64,000 nucleotides of DNA from Acanthaster planci (GCF_001949145.1 NW_019091382.1:720804-784803); one strand, 5' to 3'. Shown: positions 18,603-32,861, numbered from the stretch's first letter. Notes: a model not told the origin generated them from the letters alone. Program-made: numbers and translations.

Positions 18603-21600
18603 CCCTTGTCTCAGTAGCCTTTTCCTTCCAAAATCCATCAGGAGGTTTCGGACCTTGCGTCTTGCCGTGGAATATCAGTGGAATATGGAATGGTTTCCAG
18701 ACGAAGTGGAGCGTTTTGGAGGAATCAGGAAAAATTCCCAGCCAACCTCATGCGTGCATGACTGGAAATGATTGGGCTCTTGTCCCTGAATGTGTCGAGG
18801 CCGACCCCTAAAAGTCTAAATCCCCCTCCATTGTGGGTAGTGGTACCACTGTGGGCACTTTATGGATATATCTCGGTAAACACAAACAACAGACGTACCC
18901 AAGCCATGAAAGAAACACCTTGTACATGAATTTGCACTTTTTTGGACCTGGGTCATTCTGTAACACCGGGTGACCTTTTGTGTCCCTGTTACACCTCAAT
19001 CTGAGTAAGACGACATGGAAAAATAACTGAAATTGACTTCAAACGACATGTACTTTCAATTTTGTTTGGCAGGTACATGTACATGTACATGTAATTTCAT
19101 ACATGTGCATGGTTAATCACTCATGGAAATCAAAATACGGCTCAAAATCAGATGACAGACGTGTACATTACCAGAGCCACAAAACAAAATTGTAAACCGA
19201 ATTGATAGAGTGGCCCAAATGTGAAAGAGGCTTTTGAGCGGTTCTGGAAATTTGCTAAATGTTGTCCGATGGATTTCTGTTGATAGAATTATTATTATTA
19301 TTTTCATTAGTATTATTTATTCATGCCAATTCTTTTTCATCACATGCAAGATGGGCAGACTATATGACACACAATGTGCACGTGCCTGAGTGTGCCAGGT
19401 ACTGCACATGTCAAGGACATTCATTGTTTTCCCCGAGACTTTGCGGTGCCAACCATACAAGCAACATACATGTACATGATTCATGTGACTAGTGAGACTA
19501 ACAGACCATAAGGTACATTGTATCAGGCCCATTGCCATGGTCTGGCAGTATTCAAAGAAATACATTGTATTTCTGGATGAGGGGAAATAATCAAGATACA
19601 TGTAATAAACCTAGGAAAAGCCAGACGTGGTAGGACAAACACTGAGACAAGTGATCAAAACCCAGACAGGTACATGTATGAATTTCAAAGTACAATCTTC
19701 AAACAAGAGAAAAATTGTCCTTTAAAAAACACGTCAACAAAAAATGCGATTCTGAAAGAAATACCCCCCACAAATTACTTTCAAAAATTTGAAATGGGTA
19801 CAACTCACATGTCAAACATGTCACACAACCCTCAAGAACCCAAGACAGATGATAACAGAATGAAGACTTATAAATACCAATCGTCAGATGCTAAAGAGAA
19901 ATCTAAAGGCGTCACCGACCACAAAGATATCTCAAGACTCGCCTAAGATCAGCAAATTCTGATTTTCCACTGAAAAGCCAAAGGTACATGTATTTTTGTA
20001 CTGCACCAAGCTGATGTTAAATGCAAGGGCACGTCCAAGGATGAGATTCCAATGCCCTCCTGTTTGCTAAATCCCCTCCCCCCTGGTTGATTCACTGATC
20101 CCCCCTGCCCGGCCAGACGCAATCAATTCCAGAATAAAAGGAAAGAGACGGAGGGAGGGATTAGCAGGAACTTCAAAAAAGGTCACCCAAGGACAGCTGG
20201 TGATGTCAGAGTCCTGCCAGGGAGCGAATCAATGAAGGATGGCCTTGGGGTGGCTGAGGGAAAGCTCAGCAAACAAAGGGGGACAAATTCTGAGCCGAGA
20301 CCACCTGATCTCTGTACGGGGGACACTCAGCAATGTGGAAGAAGCTTGCAGAAAACAGCAGGACGGATGATCTCCTTGGAAAGTGTCCAAACCATGAGTT
20401 GATAGTCTCAAAGATATTTTTGTCAGTTTTAATCGATGATGGATACTGAATTTCTGGCTTTTTTAGCTCTCCACTGTTTGTACAAATTTGAAAAAAATTC
20501 ATCCTGACAAACTTTGCTAAACCTGCACGTACATACATGTACACGTATGACACCTACTTAACCTTTCATACAAACAATGCCAATTACCGCTAATAACACC
20601 AAAAATCAAACACATTTGTGATCCTAGGGTACAAAAACCTAAACACAGTATGAAAAAAATGTGTGAGAAATGGCCGATAAATTTGGACATGTCTTCATTG
20701 GAGCCATTTCAACGACTCTTTGTCTGTAATTTCTGAGGCTGGTGGATTGTACAATGACGAAATATGTACAAATACAAGTGTACATTGCCAGTATATGCAG
20801 TCAAACCTGAAAACCAACACTTCAAAGAAAATTATCATAATACATGTATTCTGTTTTCCAGTAATTGTAAAAAAAAATATGAAAACTGACACCACACTAC
20901 AGATTTTGTTAGCAGAGCTTGCATCTCGTTTCCTATACTAGTGCTTCTGTCTTACAAAACATGTTCCTGTGCATACATGTAGGCCTACTCTAAGTTTAGC
21001 AATAGGCCTACATTTGTCATTTCAAAAGTTTACAGAACTGTACAAATAGAGTAGAACCTGCTCTGACAAAATGAGAAAGATCCCCCGATATGTGACTTCC
21101 TATTTGACAGGAAAAACCCTGTGCAAAATATTACTCTCATACTCTCTGTCTGCCTACTTGTACATGTAGTTATCAACAAAGACAAGATGTTGGGCCTTTG
21201 TTCGTGTTTCCAAACATTTATGCACAGAGAGTGTTTTTTCCATTATACATGTATCTTAAATTCCAACTGCAGCACACTAACAAAAGAGCACAAGTTTGCA
21301 AAATCACATTGGGTACTTGTGCATTCTTTTGGGGAAAATTCCTCATTATGGCTCAGCAGGTAACCAGATTTTTAAAAACTATGACGGCGCTTACCTGAGC
21401 AGCTGCCGTTACCGTAAAGACGTCAACTCAACTGTTTGCTTCTCAAAAACAAGCTACCATTGTTCACAAGTCCATCTGATTCAGCCGATGGTCCTTTGTT
21501 GAAGTATTGGCAGTTAAGGCATACTGTACATGTACACCGTACATACGTGTACATAATGACACGTGGGCCAACGTGTAACGACGCATTTCCTTTAACACCA

Positions 21601-24126
21601 GGAAAAGGAATCTAGATATAATCACATTATGTTGGCTTGGGCAAATAATAAAAAGAATTCAAAGACAGCCACAAGAATTCCTCCTTTTCTTTTAAAAACG
21701 TGTGTATAGTTAACAAAAAACAACTCTTTCAAGTTGCCAAAATTGCCAATTCACCATCTCTGTCTGGCTGAGCTGAGTTTTTAATGAAAATCATCAGAAA
21801 CTGTTAGTAATTTAAAAAACATCGAGTTGCGTACATGTACATGATTAAATTACCCAATAATTTTTTTCTTTTACTGTTTAAATATCAAACCAACATCTTG
21901 GAAAATGCTCTTAAGTTGAGTCAACAATCTCATAAATTCTAGATGTCTAGTTTCTCACTAAGTTTTCTTTTTGTTAAGTTTTGTTTTTGTGTTGTGTTGC
22001 ATTGTGTCGTTTCTGTTTCATTTGGTTGTTTCGCGTTGTGTTGCGTTGTGTTGTATTTTGTTCAATTTTTCTTTGTTTTCTTTTGGCTGCAGTGAAATCT
22101 GGGTGAATGAACCTACATGTACACTGAAAATCATGACCAGTCAAAACAGGGATGTCCGTGTACATGTGTAATTGATACCTCTCGAAAAGTGCACCTTCAA
22201 ACCCAACTTGGTCCAAGCTTAACAAAATATGTACATGTACTGCCAGTCAGTGACTTGACAGTTCTTTGTGAAATGAAGCGTGACGGGCAGAAGAGACACA
22301 TGTACATGTAAGTACATATACAAATCTGTACATGTACCATACAGTACTTGTTCTATTACATGTTCACGCAGGCTTACTTTGTGGGCATTAGACGGATATT
22401 CACATGTTGCTTGGACCACAAATGTTAGCTAGACAACTTTTTGTCCCCACAACTCGGTCCCGGCTTTCCTAAAAAAAAAAGAAAGAAAGAAATTGTTCCC
22501 TAAGCGTAGTGAAGGCCTACCAACCTATAGGGACTTGGACAGCAAGTTTGTTGATTGTTACAAATAATGCATGTACGTACATGTACCGTACATGTACCGG
22601 ATACTGCTGGGTTCCTAGACGGTAGACCTTTTAGGACACCAAAACTCCAGGATCCTGGATTCCAGGATTCCTGGAAAAACCATGGCCTTATTCATCTAAA
22701 GTTAGCAGATGAACTTTTCAATATTTTGTTGGGTAGAAACATTGGGTTTCTGACAACAAATTAATGTGGAACATGTGTATTACCATGCAATTCCCAAACT
22801 GTTCAACTTTTAACATCTTTAATTTCTTCCCACGACTTTTCTAGGCCTTGAAATGGATTTTCAAATTGGCAAGAGTTTTCAAAGTTCCTGTAAAGTTTAG
22901 ACGAACTCTGCATAATGTCAGTTTCAAAAATAATTGACATTTCAATTCCAAATTAGACATCACTGCCACCTTGAAACCTAAAAACAGCTGATTTTTAGGC
23001 TCCCTCACTTTTTTTTGGAGGGAACATAAATCTGAAACAGCATGAGGTCTGATTCCTGTCCTGACAACTTCAGCATGGAACCAGCTTTGGAGTTGTTTCG
23101 CAGTAAAATTTCTAAGTTCTGCAAAACACTCACTGCACACGCTCAGTTTGGTGCAATTGTATACTTGCAATTCAAGGAACCCAGTTCAAGATCCATCATT
23201 TGCGGCCTTACTTTAAGTCCCTGTACATGATCATATATTCGCAACTCAAACATGGAGGGCGCTCTTCATTGTTCCGCCTGGGATCACCAACTGTGACCTG
23301 CTTTGGCATGAGCAAGGATACTTTACAATAATCATGCACGGTATATGGATGGGAATGTATAAAAATCTAATCCATATACCCTTCATTTTGTTGGAAATTT
23401 TCTCTTTTGGGAAATACATGTAAATGTAGACACGTACAGTTTATGCCATGGCCAAGCACATATAGAGCAAGTTACGATCCGACCAAGAATTCTTTCATTA
23501 GTACTCTGATATATACATGTATATTACAATGAAGAAAAATTGGCCAGTAAAAAAATAAGCCTAGTGGAAATTTCCCGCAAACGGAGTTTTATTTCCAGAC
23601 TTCAGTGTACATGGCGTATGGCAGGCCCATAGGGGAGGGGGGGGGTTGGATGATTTCTAAACAATGCCAAAGTCTTTAGACCCAATTTGGTTTGTATCAG
23701 AGGATCATATTGGTTCACAAGATTTGGAACGTGGAATACAAGCCAATCAGTGTACTTGTTACATTCTGGCATCTAAATGCATGTGGCTGATTTCAATCAA
23801 TATAGGACTACATCATGTCTCTCTCTAGTGACAACCTGAAGATTTTTAAGCCCCCCCCAAAAAATCAATAAATCCCTAGGGCTTCATTAATTCACAAGCA
23901 AGGGGTCTTACCAGTGTTAGGCATTTTAGTGAGTAGATAATGATGTACAATAATCGGAGTACTGTCATTTCTTGACAACTATTCACGTAGGCCCAGATGT
24001 AATTTTGCAAATTAGATTAGATGTGGTTTGTGGTTTATTCCTGCACTGTCAGATCTGAATTCATCTGTGAGGCGTGGCAGGTTTAAACACTTATCACACA
24101 AACATCTTGGCCTTGTATTCCTGATG

Positions 24127-24466
24127 AACTGAATGACTGACAGTGTCAACGACTGTCACTCAGTGTCACCGCAGGTCCACCGTGCATGGCACAGAGTCTA
24201 TAACCATGGAGGACGGAATACACCATTGGGGAAGAGTTCCATATATGGACGCCAGTAACTACAAGTGCAGTGATCTATTAGATGTCAGAAAGCAAAAGCA
24301 TGTCCAGAAAAATTCAATTTAGAAGGAAAAAAAAACAAGTCGTTTACTTAGAAAACAGGGTTTGTGTCAAGTGGTGTCCGTATACAGAACTCTTTCCATA
24401 AGCTGAATGGCTGTCATTGTCAGTGTCAATGACTGTCATTGTCAGTGTCAATGACTGTCACTGCAC
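24127..24466 (+). repeat. Degenerate TGTCA-rich tandem blocks
   Basis: At 24410-24463 tgtcattgtcagtgtcaatgac is repeated about 2.5 times. A related block (gacagtgtcaacgactgtcac) is near 24137-24170. The segment between them is not repetitive. Confidence 0.75.
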
Positions 24467-24945
24467 GCGCACCGCACGCAGTCAATAAGTTATGAACAGC
24501 CATTCCTCTATGTGATCTGGATAGAGATAATGAGCCTTTTTCCCGTTTCATGTGTCAGTGTTGTAGCTAGCAATACCTGTATTTTAGTGCAGGACAATTT
24601 AGTAATTGAGAATGGAGGAACGAAGCGACAAGTCTCGCGGGTCACGGCCAGGGGTTCAGGGGACTTTACTGTACATCTTTTTTCATTGAGTTGTTCTTTC
24701 CAAAGTGATTAAGAGTTCAAATTTTTAAAATTATTCCAGGTAAAAATATGAAATTTTCATAGTGCCTTACGTTATTTCTGGGATTTTTGTGCCGGTTGGT
24801 GGGTTGTTTCATCAAGCTTACTGCTGGACAGTAAAACACTGTAATGGAGATCCCTGACATGCCTGACTGGTGCCAACCGGTGTAGCTATAAATGATGATG
24901 ACACTGTCACATGTGCATGTTCAGAAAGAGACAAAGGCATAGTAC

Positions 24946-24998
24946 TGTTGCCATGTTTGTTGGTATCAGTACTACTGATACCAACAAACATGGCAACA
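24946..24998. repeat. Perfect 53-bp hairpin palindrome
   Basis: A 26-bp arm (tgttgccatgtttgttggta then tcagta), one C, and its exact reverse complement. No mismatch in the arms. Confidence 0.97.
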
Positions 24999-26099
24999 GA
25001 ATACGAAATTGACTTAAGCCTAGGCCTACTACATGCATTGCACGACATGTATATGCTTTGTTTTGGCCATTCTTGAAAATTATGAATAACAAAAAACCCT
25101 CCTGTGCTTTGAGAAATATTCGGACGGCGATCAGGTCATTGCACTGTGTGACAGTCGCCCAACCATGATCGTGGCTGTGATTTACACTGTTGTACATGAC
25201 ACGTAATTTCAACATTTTCAAGTTGACAGTCATTTTTAAATTTTTGACAACATGAATATCTTTGTCAAATTCCTCACCATTTTGGGCGTTTTGGGGTCCT
25301 CCCAGTCAGTTCATCGAAATGCCAATATCCTCTTCTCTTCCATCCCAGAATTTCAATGTCTTTCGGGTACCGGTACGTTTCCAAGCGCTGGAGGGAAATG
25401 GTCTTTTAGGGTAATAGTTGTTTTGCCGGATGCGTAGAGGTCAATAATGCTAATGTTTTGATTGACCGTGCCAGCAGCGCTGCTGTTCAGCTCCTGCCTG
25501 GCATTAGAGGGCGCACTGTCATCAGTGTGGATCACAAGAGAGAGGGCGCTATTAAGCTTTCATGGACAGTCACTGCTGGAGTTGGGGACATTTTTCGATT
25601 CAATTCGGAAATTGCATTTTGTTTCGAGTGTCTGGAAAATCATGGTCTTTAGTCAAGGCAATCGATTGTGACAACATTTAGCGTATAAGCCATTTAGAGC
25701 GACTGAGAAAAGACTATGGAGTGTCATTCACGGCTTGCCGCTAGCGCTGCAAGGCAGAAACGCATACCTATCATTTGACCGAGGCTACTGAATAAATCAT
25801 TCTATTATGCATTTTGGACCACTCTATCAGCGCAGTGGGCTGCTTTCCTTAATAATATTAACCACTATGCAGACGTCATAAGTCTCAGACCGCCCACCCC
25901 ACGTTTTCCGCCATCTTATTGGCTGAAAAGAGAAGCGTCCTCTTGTTTCGTAAATATTAATTCAGCTATCAAAATGAGCAGCAAGCCCCCACGTGGAAAA
26001 AAGGTGATTGGGGGGGGGGCTGTTGCTATGGTGCCGTGTAGGGAAGACAGTGTCCCACAAACGTATAATAAAGTCGTCCGTGCAGTGTCCTTTTAATGA

Positions 26100-26275
26100 G
26101 CCTGGAGCTAGACCAACAGAAGGCACAATTTTCCCAGCAACGGAAGCTCGCGGCGGAACAGCATTTTGCTGTTCACAAACGACTCTGAAATACATGCGTT
26201 GCCGGGTGCGTCACTACTAGCAAAGTGTGCACGCCCGACCAGCATGGTTCTTTTCAACCGATGAGGGGGTGGTTT
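26100..26275 (+). repeat. Dispersed ~175-bp repeat, copy A
   Basis: Shares gttcacaaacgact and ttttcaaccgatgagggggt with 59219-59395, with intermediate likeness in the same order and nearly the same spacing (gcaacgga.gctcg, cgacca.ca.gg.tct). Confidence 0.85.
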
Positions 26276-26354
26276 CTGCTTATGGCGTTTTCTGTTCAAA
26301 TTTTGAAACCAAAATTTGCTCTTAAAACCATTTCTAAGAAAGGGCTGCCTTTTG

Positions 26355-26392
26355 TGTATATATTTATTCTATATATATTTATTATATATAGA
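26355..26392. repeat. AT-rich low-complexity run
   Basis: Alternating tatatatttat words over about 38 bp. Confidence 0.9.
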
Positions 26393-26472
26393 TCTCAAAA
26401 AAAAGGGAAACTTTATGGCAGCAAAAAGCAGTATTTTTGTGTACATTACAACAACGAGAGTTTTGTTACTTG

Positions 26473-26591
26473 GGCTGTGTCCGAAATGGGCTTCTAGAGC
26501 TACGGCTAGGTCTATTGTCTGCGCGTCTCCACGCAATGCCAATGAAGCGTAGACCTAGACCTAGCTCTAGACAAGAGATTTGGATGCAGCC
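26473..26591. mobile_element. Short MITE, copy B
   Basis: Reverse-orientation relative of 3688-3797. Termini GGCTGTGTCCGAAATGGG and, on the other strand, GGCTGCATCCAAATCTC; inner arms ctagagctacggctaggtct and agacctagacctagctctag. Confidence 0.8.
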
Positions 26592-27643
26592 TTGGAGTGA
26601 CATTGCAATGGGAGACTTTGGGAAGCATGGTGGCGGCAGACACAACGACCCTTTTTGGATGATGTGGGCATGCGTGTGCAGTTCCAGCATGCGTATCAGT
26701 TCTGAGCATGCGCAAAAACGCGGAAAGGACCAGTGTGTCTGACGCCACCATACGTCTCCCATTTTGTTATGAATGGGGAAGAACTCATCAACATAAAAAC
26801 GAAACAACGCCAAAAATCTGTTTCAAAAATGAAAAAGGTTGAGATGAAAAGGACATTTTAAAAGATTGTTGTAAAAATTGCATTGCATAGATCCTTTAAG
26901 TGTCGTGTACTTTCCGAAGTACAATCTATTATTAACTTTATACGTCCTGGATTTTTTTCACCAAATTAGATTATTAACGTTTATTAAGAAAGAGTCCGCC
27001 GTATACGCTTTTAGCCCAAAGTTGCCTGGTGGCTGCAGTCAGAGTGCATTTTTAAGCACCAACTACTCTGGGGGAATTGAATTTGATAGTCATTACCTGT
27101 AATTTTTCCCAGGATTGATGGCCATTATTTCCTCGGCTCAGCGGGGCTAGAAACGGGAAGTCTGAAGATTGGGGAGATTGTAGGTGGAATAGTAATGCCG
27201 GTCCCTTTGGGGGTTCCGAGCGGTAAGGCTTACCGACGGAATAAAAGGACGGCTTCTTCTAGATCGCTCATGCAGCCAATTTTCCCTTCTTTCCATCTCA
27301 AATGTAGTGCGCAAAGGCCCAATGCTCGCATATTTCCCCCCAATCGTTATGCAAGATCATACGACTGTCTTTATTGATCGTGCGTATCGTAGTCATCGAC
27401 AACATCTCCTGCAAATGATTGCTTCCAAGCGACGACGCAACGTCAGTGAGCCCTCTCGTGTTTGACGGGTTCATTTTCTGCAACGCTGCAGAGTCCAGTC
27501 CACGAATTCAAGCCACATTGAAAAACAGTGTAAAATCAGCACTGTTCAGGGCCCAATAACATGCATACCAACATCCCTGAGATTTCTGAAACACAAATTA
27601 AATTCTTGTCTGGTTACTTATCTTTCAATTTCTTTTCAATGTT

Positions 27644-27819
27644 NNNNNNNNNNNNNNNNNNNNNNNNNNNNNNNNNNNNNNNNNNNNNNNNNNNNNNNNN
27701 NNNNNNNNNNNNNNNNNNNNNNNNNNNNNNNNNNNNNNNNNNNNNNNNNNNNNNNNNNNNNNNNNNNNNNNNNNNNNNNNNNNNNNNNNNNNNNNNNNNN
27801 NNNNNNNNNNNNNNNNNNN
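27644..27819. other. Assembly gap (176 N)
   Basis: Run of undefined bases; any open frame read across it is meaningless. Confidence 1.
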
Positions 27820-30800
27820 TTTATCCCGGCAACGATTTACACAATCTCATCATTTTGGGGGCCAAACAATTTCCTTTTTCAAAAGATACTGCGGGGACAC
27901 TTTTAATGCCAATGAGCTGGCCAGAAATTCTCACTTGAATTAGTGGTCTGCACCTTGCAGCTGGTTGCGTCCATCACTCGTTCCGTGACCCTTGAACTCT
28001 CGCAAGTCCAGACACAGACAAAGAGAATGATGCAGGAAAGGTACGGTTTTATCCCCTTGCAGTGGAATAGCCTATGATTCGATCACAGACTGGATGACTT
28101 ATGGAGGGCTTGTGACTGACTTACAGGCACTTCCGCGTCTTGTGAAGGATTGTTTCTCCTCTAAAACGATCCCATAGGTCCACTTTTCATAATTAGTGTT
28201 AACGATAGAACTCTTTAGACGTAACAGCAAAAAGAAGAAAGTCGCCTTTCCCAAGTGATTGAGTTTAATTAGAGTAACCACGAAGACTGAAACACGTCAG
28301 TTTAATTATTTGAAGCTTGAAAGGCGGGTCATACCTGAGGAGGTCACTATGGAAAAGTTAAACTTATTTAATGCTGAAAAGAAAGCCTCTCGATCGAATG
28401 AGCATCCAGTGGAGACTGTCAAACGCAATACGGAACAAGATAGAATCGAGCTGTTTTACCACTATTTGTAGCTACATCCCAAGGTCATTGGCAACAGTCT
28501 CCCTCCCCATTCCTGGTGAATTATTCAAGACAATTACCCTCGGCTGTGCCGGACACTCCTCGTCCACCCGGTAAACAGAATATAATGCGTTGCCATGGCA
28601 ACATATCAGGGGCATCCGAAACGGTCAGTTCTTCGCGTCACATCTGGGTTCGGCTTTAATTTGTGATCGCCGCGAAAAGGCGCCCAAAGTGATCGTGCAG
28701 AATTAGTTTCCAGCCGGAATAAATTCGCCTGCTCGTAGGAAATCCCTCTTTTCGAATTAAAGTCAAAGATGTGGGTTGAACGCCAGCGGTCGTGGTCACA
28801 GTTGTCAGGTTCCCTGAACCCCCGTATATGGCGTGAAGCTTGTGTGGAGAAAGTGATACCAGTCTCCATTGTTTTATCGTGGAGGATTTGTTGTGGAGAG
28901 TATGTTGGCTCCAGACTAGTAGATAAACTGCCATAAACGAATATGATAAAGTACCAGCACTTCAAATATAACTAGGAATATAACTACGCTGTCTAACGTC
29001 TTTGACATAAAATTTACGATCTTTAACTTTTCCCTCTCTTTTTTGTTTTTGAGGGAGTTGGGGAGGTGGGTTTGAGGAATGACAGAATCCGACAACTTAA
29101 GGGTGAAATTGCTCTGTGAAGATAACCATGCCCATAAAGCAACGCAGACGTTAGCCGCCATTTTTGGGCAAAGAGGATCCCATCACGTTATTGCAAAATG
29201 GAGCAACACTCGTGGGCTCGTCTTCAACCAGATATCACCGATCTCCCAAGTTCACAATCGAGCTCAGAGCTGAGGGTTTAAGCCCTCCAAGGGCTCGGGC
29301 AGCAAAATCCTCTGACAAGTGAGAAATTTGGGGTTCAAATGAAAGTTGCAATCAAACCCACGGGCCGTCTTTGCCCACACAGGAACACACGGATGCTCGT
29401 CGTGGGTGGAGAGAAGCAGCATGACAAAAGGATCTGCCGAGGTCACACTGCCCATTAAACCATTACAAGCCGTGTCTATTACCATGTTTTTTGCCAAAAT
29501 GTCAGTAGCCAATTAACGAAAACCGTTCGTTTACCATTAGATTCCTTTCTCGTGCAAAGCTACCGATTGAAGACGATATGACTGACGAGCATGAAGGAAA
29601 TATCGGCAGAGATCGACACACTTGAATAGGTCTCACGACACACGAGAAGCGGTGTCAATTCAGACGAGGTAAAGGGGAAAGAAAAGTTGACGGCGGACCG
29701 GCGCGTGCCCGGGAAATGGTGAGTTGGTCGTGGATCGCGGCGGCGTTTACGATCGGATTTCATTATAAAAACTGTTTTCTCCCTCGACCCGAGCGATCGT
29801 TGACGGACGAGGGTGGAATTTTCTTTGGGTCGATGGGTAAACAGAGGCTACGTTTACCCGTTAATCCACTAGGTTTCCTGGACGTGATGGAGTAGACGGC
29901 TGATGAAGGTATGTAGTGGCCACATCGGAATTCAAGAACGCTGCGAAACATACGAGAAATGGCCGTTTTAGGAGGCTGCTCTCTGGAACCAAAAAATGTA
30001 AACAAACAAATAAATATACAAACACAAAACAATCTGAAACAAAAACACACGTGTTGTTTATTTTTTAATTTTTGACAAAGTGCTGGAACGAAATATTTGG
30101 CCCAAGGATGTTAACTCATTAAAGGTGCTCTTGATCAAGATACCACATTAAGCGTTCATAAAACAGCCGTTGAAAAGGACGGAAGTGATGATAAAAATGC
30201 AGTCAGCTTGTCTTCCAAATGATAAAGTACATGTACACGTTTTGGATGCTATCATATGACCCAGCGGATAATGTCCTATCGAGCCAGCTTTCATGCATGT
30301 CATATTTTAAAACATAAGACCAGCAAAATTCACTGCGTCTTGTCAAACACACAATGTGGCAGCCTGGAACGTAAATACCATTGCGTCGAGCACCGTTTCA
30401 TGCCATCAAGACTGGAACTGTTCGATAATGCGCATCACTTCATGAAAAGCGGCGCTGGTTTTCATACTCGTTTCCCGCCATTTTTTCTTTTAACCGTGTT
30501 TGCCCGGTTTCCACCAATCGACGGTGACGCGCTATTTCGCATTCCCTCATCCGTCCGAAACGTGCAGCCATTTTCGTGTAGGCGCTGAAAGTCGCGTTGC
30601 CTTGGCAACGTCACGGCCTCCTGAGATGTGGAAAGTTACAAGACTTGCAGAACAACCCGGACGCATAGAAGGCTTTGCTGTAGTCGATTATGCCGGTGTT
30701 GACAAGTATCTCTACTTCTGCTTTAACCTGTCCTAATGTTGAAGATGGCCTGGCAACGGCCAGACAAAGTTTTAAGTCTCAATAAATATTCTGTGACGTA

Positions 30801-32861
30801 TCTCGCATCCCTTTCCCCCTCCTCCCCTGCCTGTTTACTGGGAAAACCAAGAAATGTAACCACACTTGTCATTTTCAAGGACTACCTTAATTGACGGGTT
30901 TTATCTTCAAAATTTAAGCTGGTTTTTCCAAGAAGGGCACGTGAAGAGCCTGGAAAAGCACAATCAAATTTGCCCAAGGGAGAAACCAAGACTCGATCGA
31001 AAGATAAGTGCTTTTATATTTATACATTTTGTCAGTTCACCGATATTTTGAAGAAGGATCGGTGTTTATTACTCCCATTGGCAAACAACCCCAGTTTTTC
31101 CGTGAGCATCTAGGAAGCTATATCATACATAATTTTCTTATGGTTGATTTTGATGACAACATGGAGAATACCTTCCATTTAAACCTGCCTCGCCACTGAT
31201 GCGTTGAAGCTGGCATGAATAGCGAGCGCTAACACCATGCTGAGAACTGTGATACCCCCCAAAAAAGATACGAACAAATGAAAATAGGCCTATACCCATT
31301 TTATCTGAGTAATGTTCCTTGGTACTTGACAATGCTGTAATTCTACAAGGACAAAAGATTTGTTTGTACATGATGCGACGATGACTTATTGGGCGAAAAC
31401 GACACTCCTGAAGCAGGTGTTCTAGTCGACCACGTCGGCTGCACGTTATCCAGTGACGTAAATACCTATTTATTGACTCCAAATCGACCACATCCACTGT
31501 ATTTAGGCCCAATACGCTATGGTAGTTGAACATGAGAGCTGCGCTATAGCGCCACCAATTATCTGACTTAACGCAGTCGAACTTTCTACACCGAGTAGAA
31601 CTGCTATTTTCGTGGTGAGCAGAGCCGAACTTTGGAACAAAAAATCAACAATACGTTAACAATAACCCGCCAATCAGACAAGGGATTTGATTTACCAAGG
31701 TGTCGCATAATGCACAGTAACGTACAGGACGACGACGTCATTACCAAGGGATTAAGGAGTGTGCACTGATATCTCCTGCCCCGGTTCGGTCAAGTGATCA
31801 CGAAATACTCCAACATTGAACGAGCTTCAGGGCATTTTTTTTAAACACAGGTCGACTAAATCCACTCAAACGCCAGACGATGAACTTTCAAGCCAAGCCA
31901 CGGTTGGCTGGCTTGCCTTTGTAATTATATTTTTGCCACGAACTAATTTGGTCAACAATGGCGATAACGCCGATGATGGCTGACGGTGGCTTCAATGACT
32001 TCTTTGTGAGGAGGCATCACGGATCTAGATTTGTTTGTACGTGCGTCCGTGTGGAGTAGTTTGAAGGGGCCACGGTGCGCGTGCGTAGCGGTAAAGACGC
32101 TACTATTGGATGGACAAACTTTGCTCTCGAACTTTCTCCATGTGTGACGATAATCGTCGGCTCTGTACCCCCCCCCCGCATCATGCCGACAAATGTCTCT
32201 TGAGGGATTTCGTCCAGACCTGATGAACATTACTGGAATAAGATTAAGCACTGGCACTTTAATCACGCTGCTGGAATGCAGACCGTCGCTTTACATGCTC
32301 ATACCATGAGTAAAATCCACCGAAAGGCTAGCTAGCTAGCTACGTGCACCCCGTAGGCATTCGGCTCATTAAAGGATTTCTCTCGGGTGACCGGAGCGCT
32401 CTAAACAATAGCCTTCCTAAAAACACTAGACCTTTCCCAGTGATGTGCGCCACCTGCGTATTCAAAATGACGACCAGAGACCGAAAGTCATGTTTGGGGT
32501 GACGCCATCTGCCTTTGGAAAATTGAGTTGGAGAGCAATTGTGGCTGAGCGAAGACGTGTGTTTGTAAATGTCGCGACCGCTGTGATTTCCTCCAAGTGT
32601 GTCCACATGTTTTGTTTGACGTTGTTTGGTTTAAATCTTAAATCTTCTTCGGGGGGGGGGGCGTTTGATAAGTGCTTTTCACGGTGCACTTCCACTACTA
32701 CTAATGTATATTTACAAAGCGCACTTATCTGTTTATGTTAGCGACCAGGATGTAACATCGTTATCATCCAGGCCTTTCCATTAACTGGAAGAGAGCACAG
32801 CTCAAGGCTGCCATTTTAGACACTAAAATATGGTAGCTTGACCTCAGTTAAAACAATCTTC
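27820..32861. other. Non-coding stretch, no gene recognised
   Basis: Only short open frames without recognisable homology. A short piece of the 10608-10770 repeat family is near 28083-28130. One TACATGTA near 30230; poly-C near 32167 and poly-G near 32651. Confidence 0.6.

Larger units (their letters stand above)
14635..27643. other. Upstream of first coding exon: 5' intron and/or 5' flank
   Basis: No open frame longer than about 130 codons and none with recognisable homology. Since exon 1 begins with a strong acceptor, at least part of this is the intron separating an unseen 5'UTR exon. TACATGTA is dense to about 23.5 kb. Named repeats inside are listed separately; between them I see nothing I can name. 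Confidence 0.6.

Noticed and set aside
24946-24998. microRNA precursor
   Set aside because: A one-base loop and perfect 26-bp stem do not fit a Drosha/Dicer hairpin, and no known miRNA seed was recognised.
27561-27938. Open frame running across the N gap
   Set aside because: Most of it is undefined sequence.
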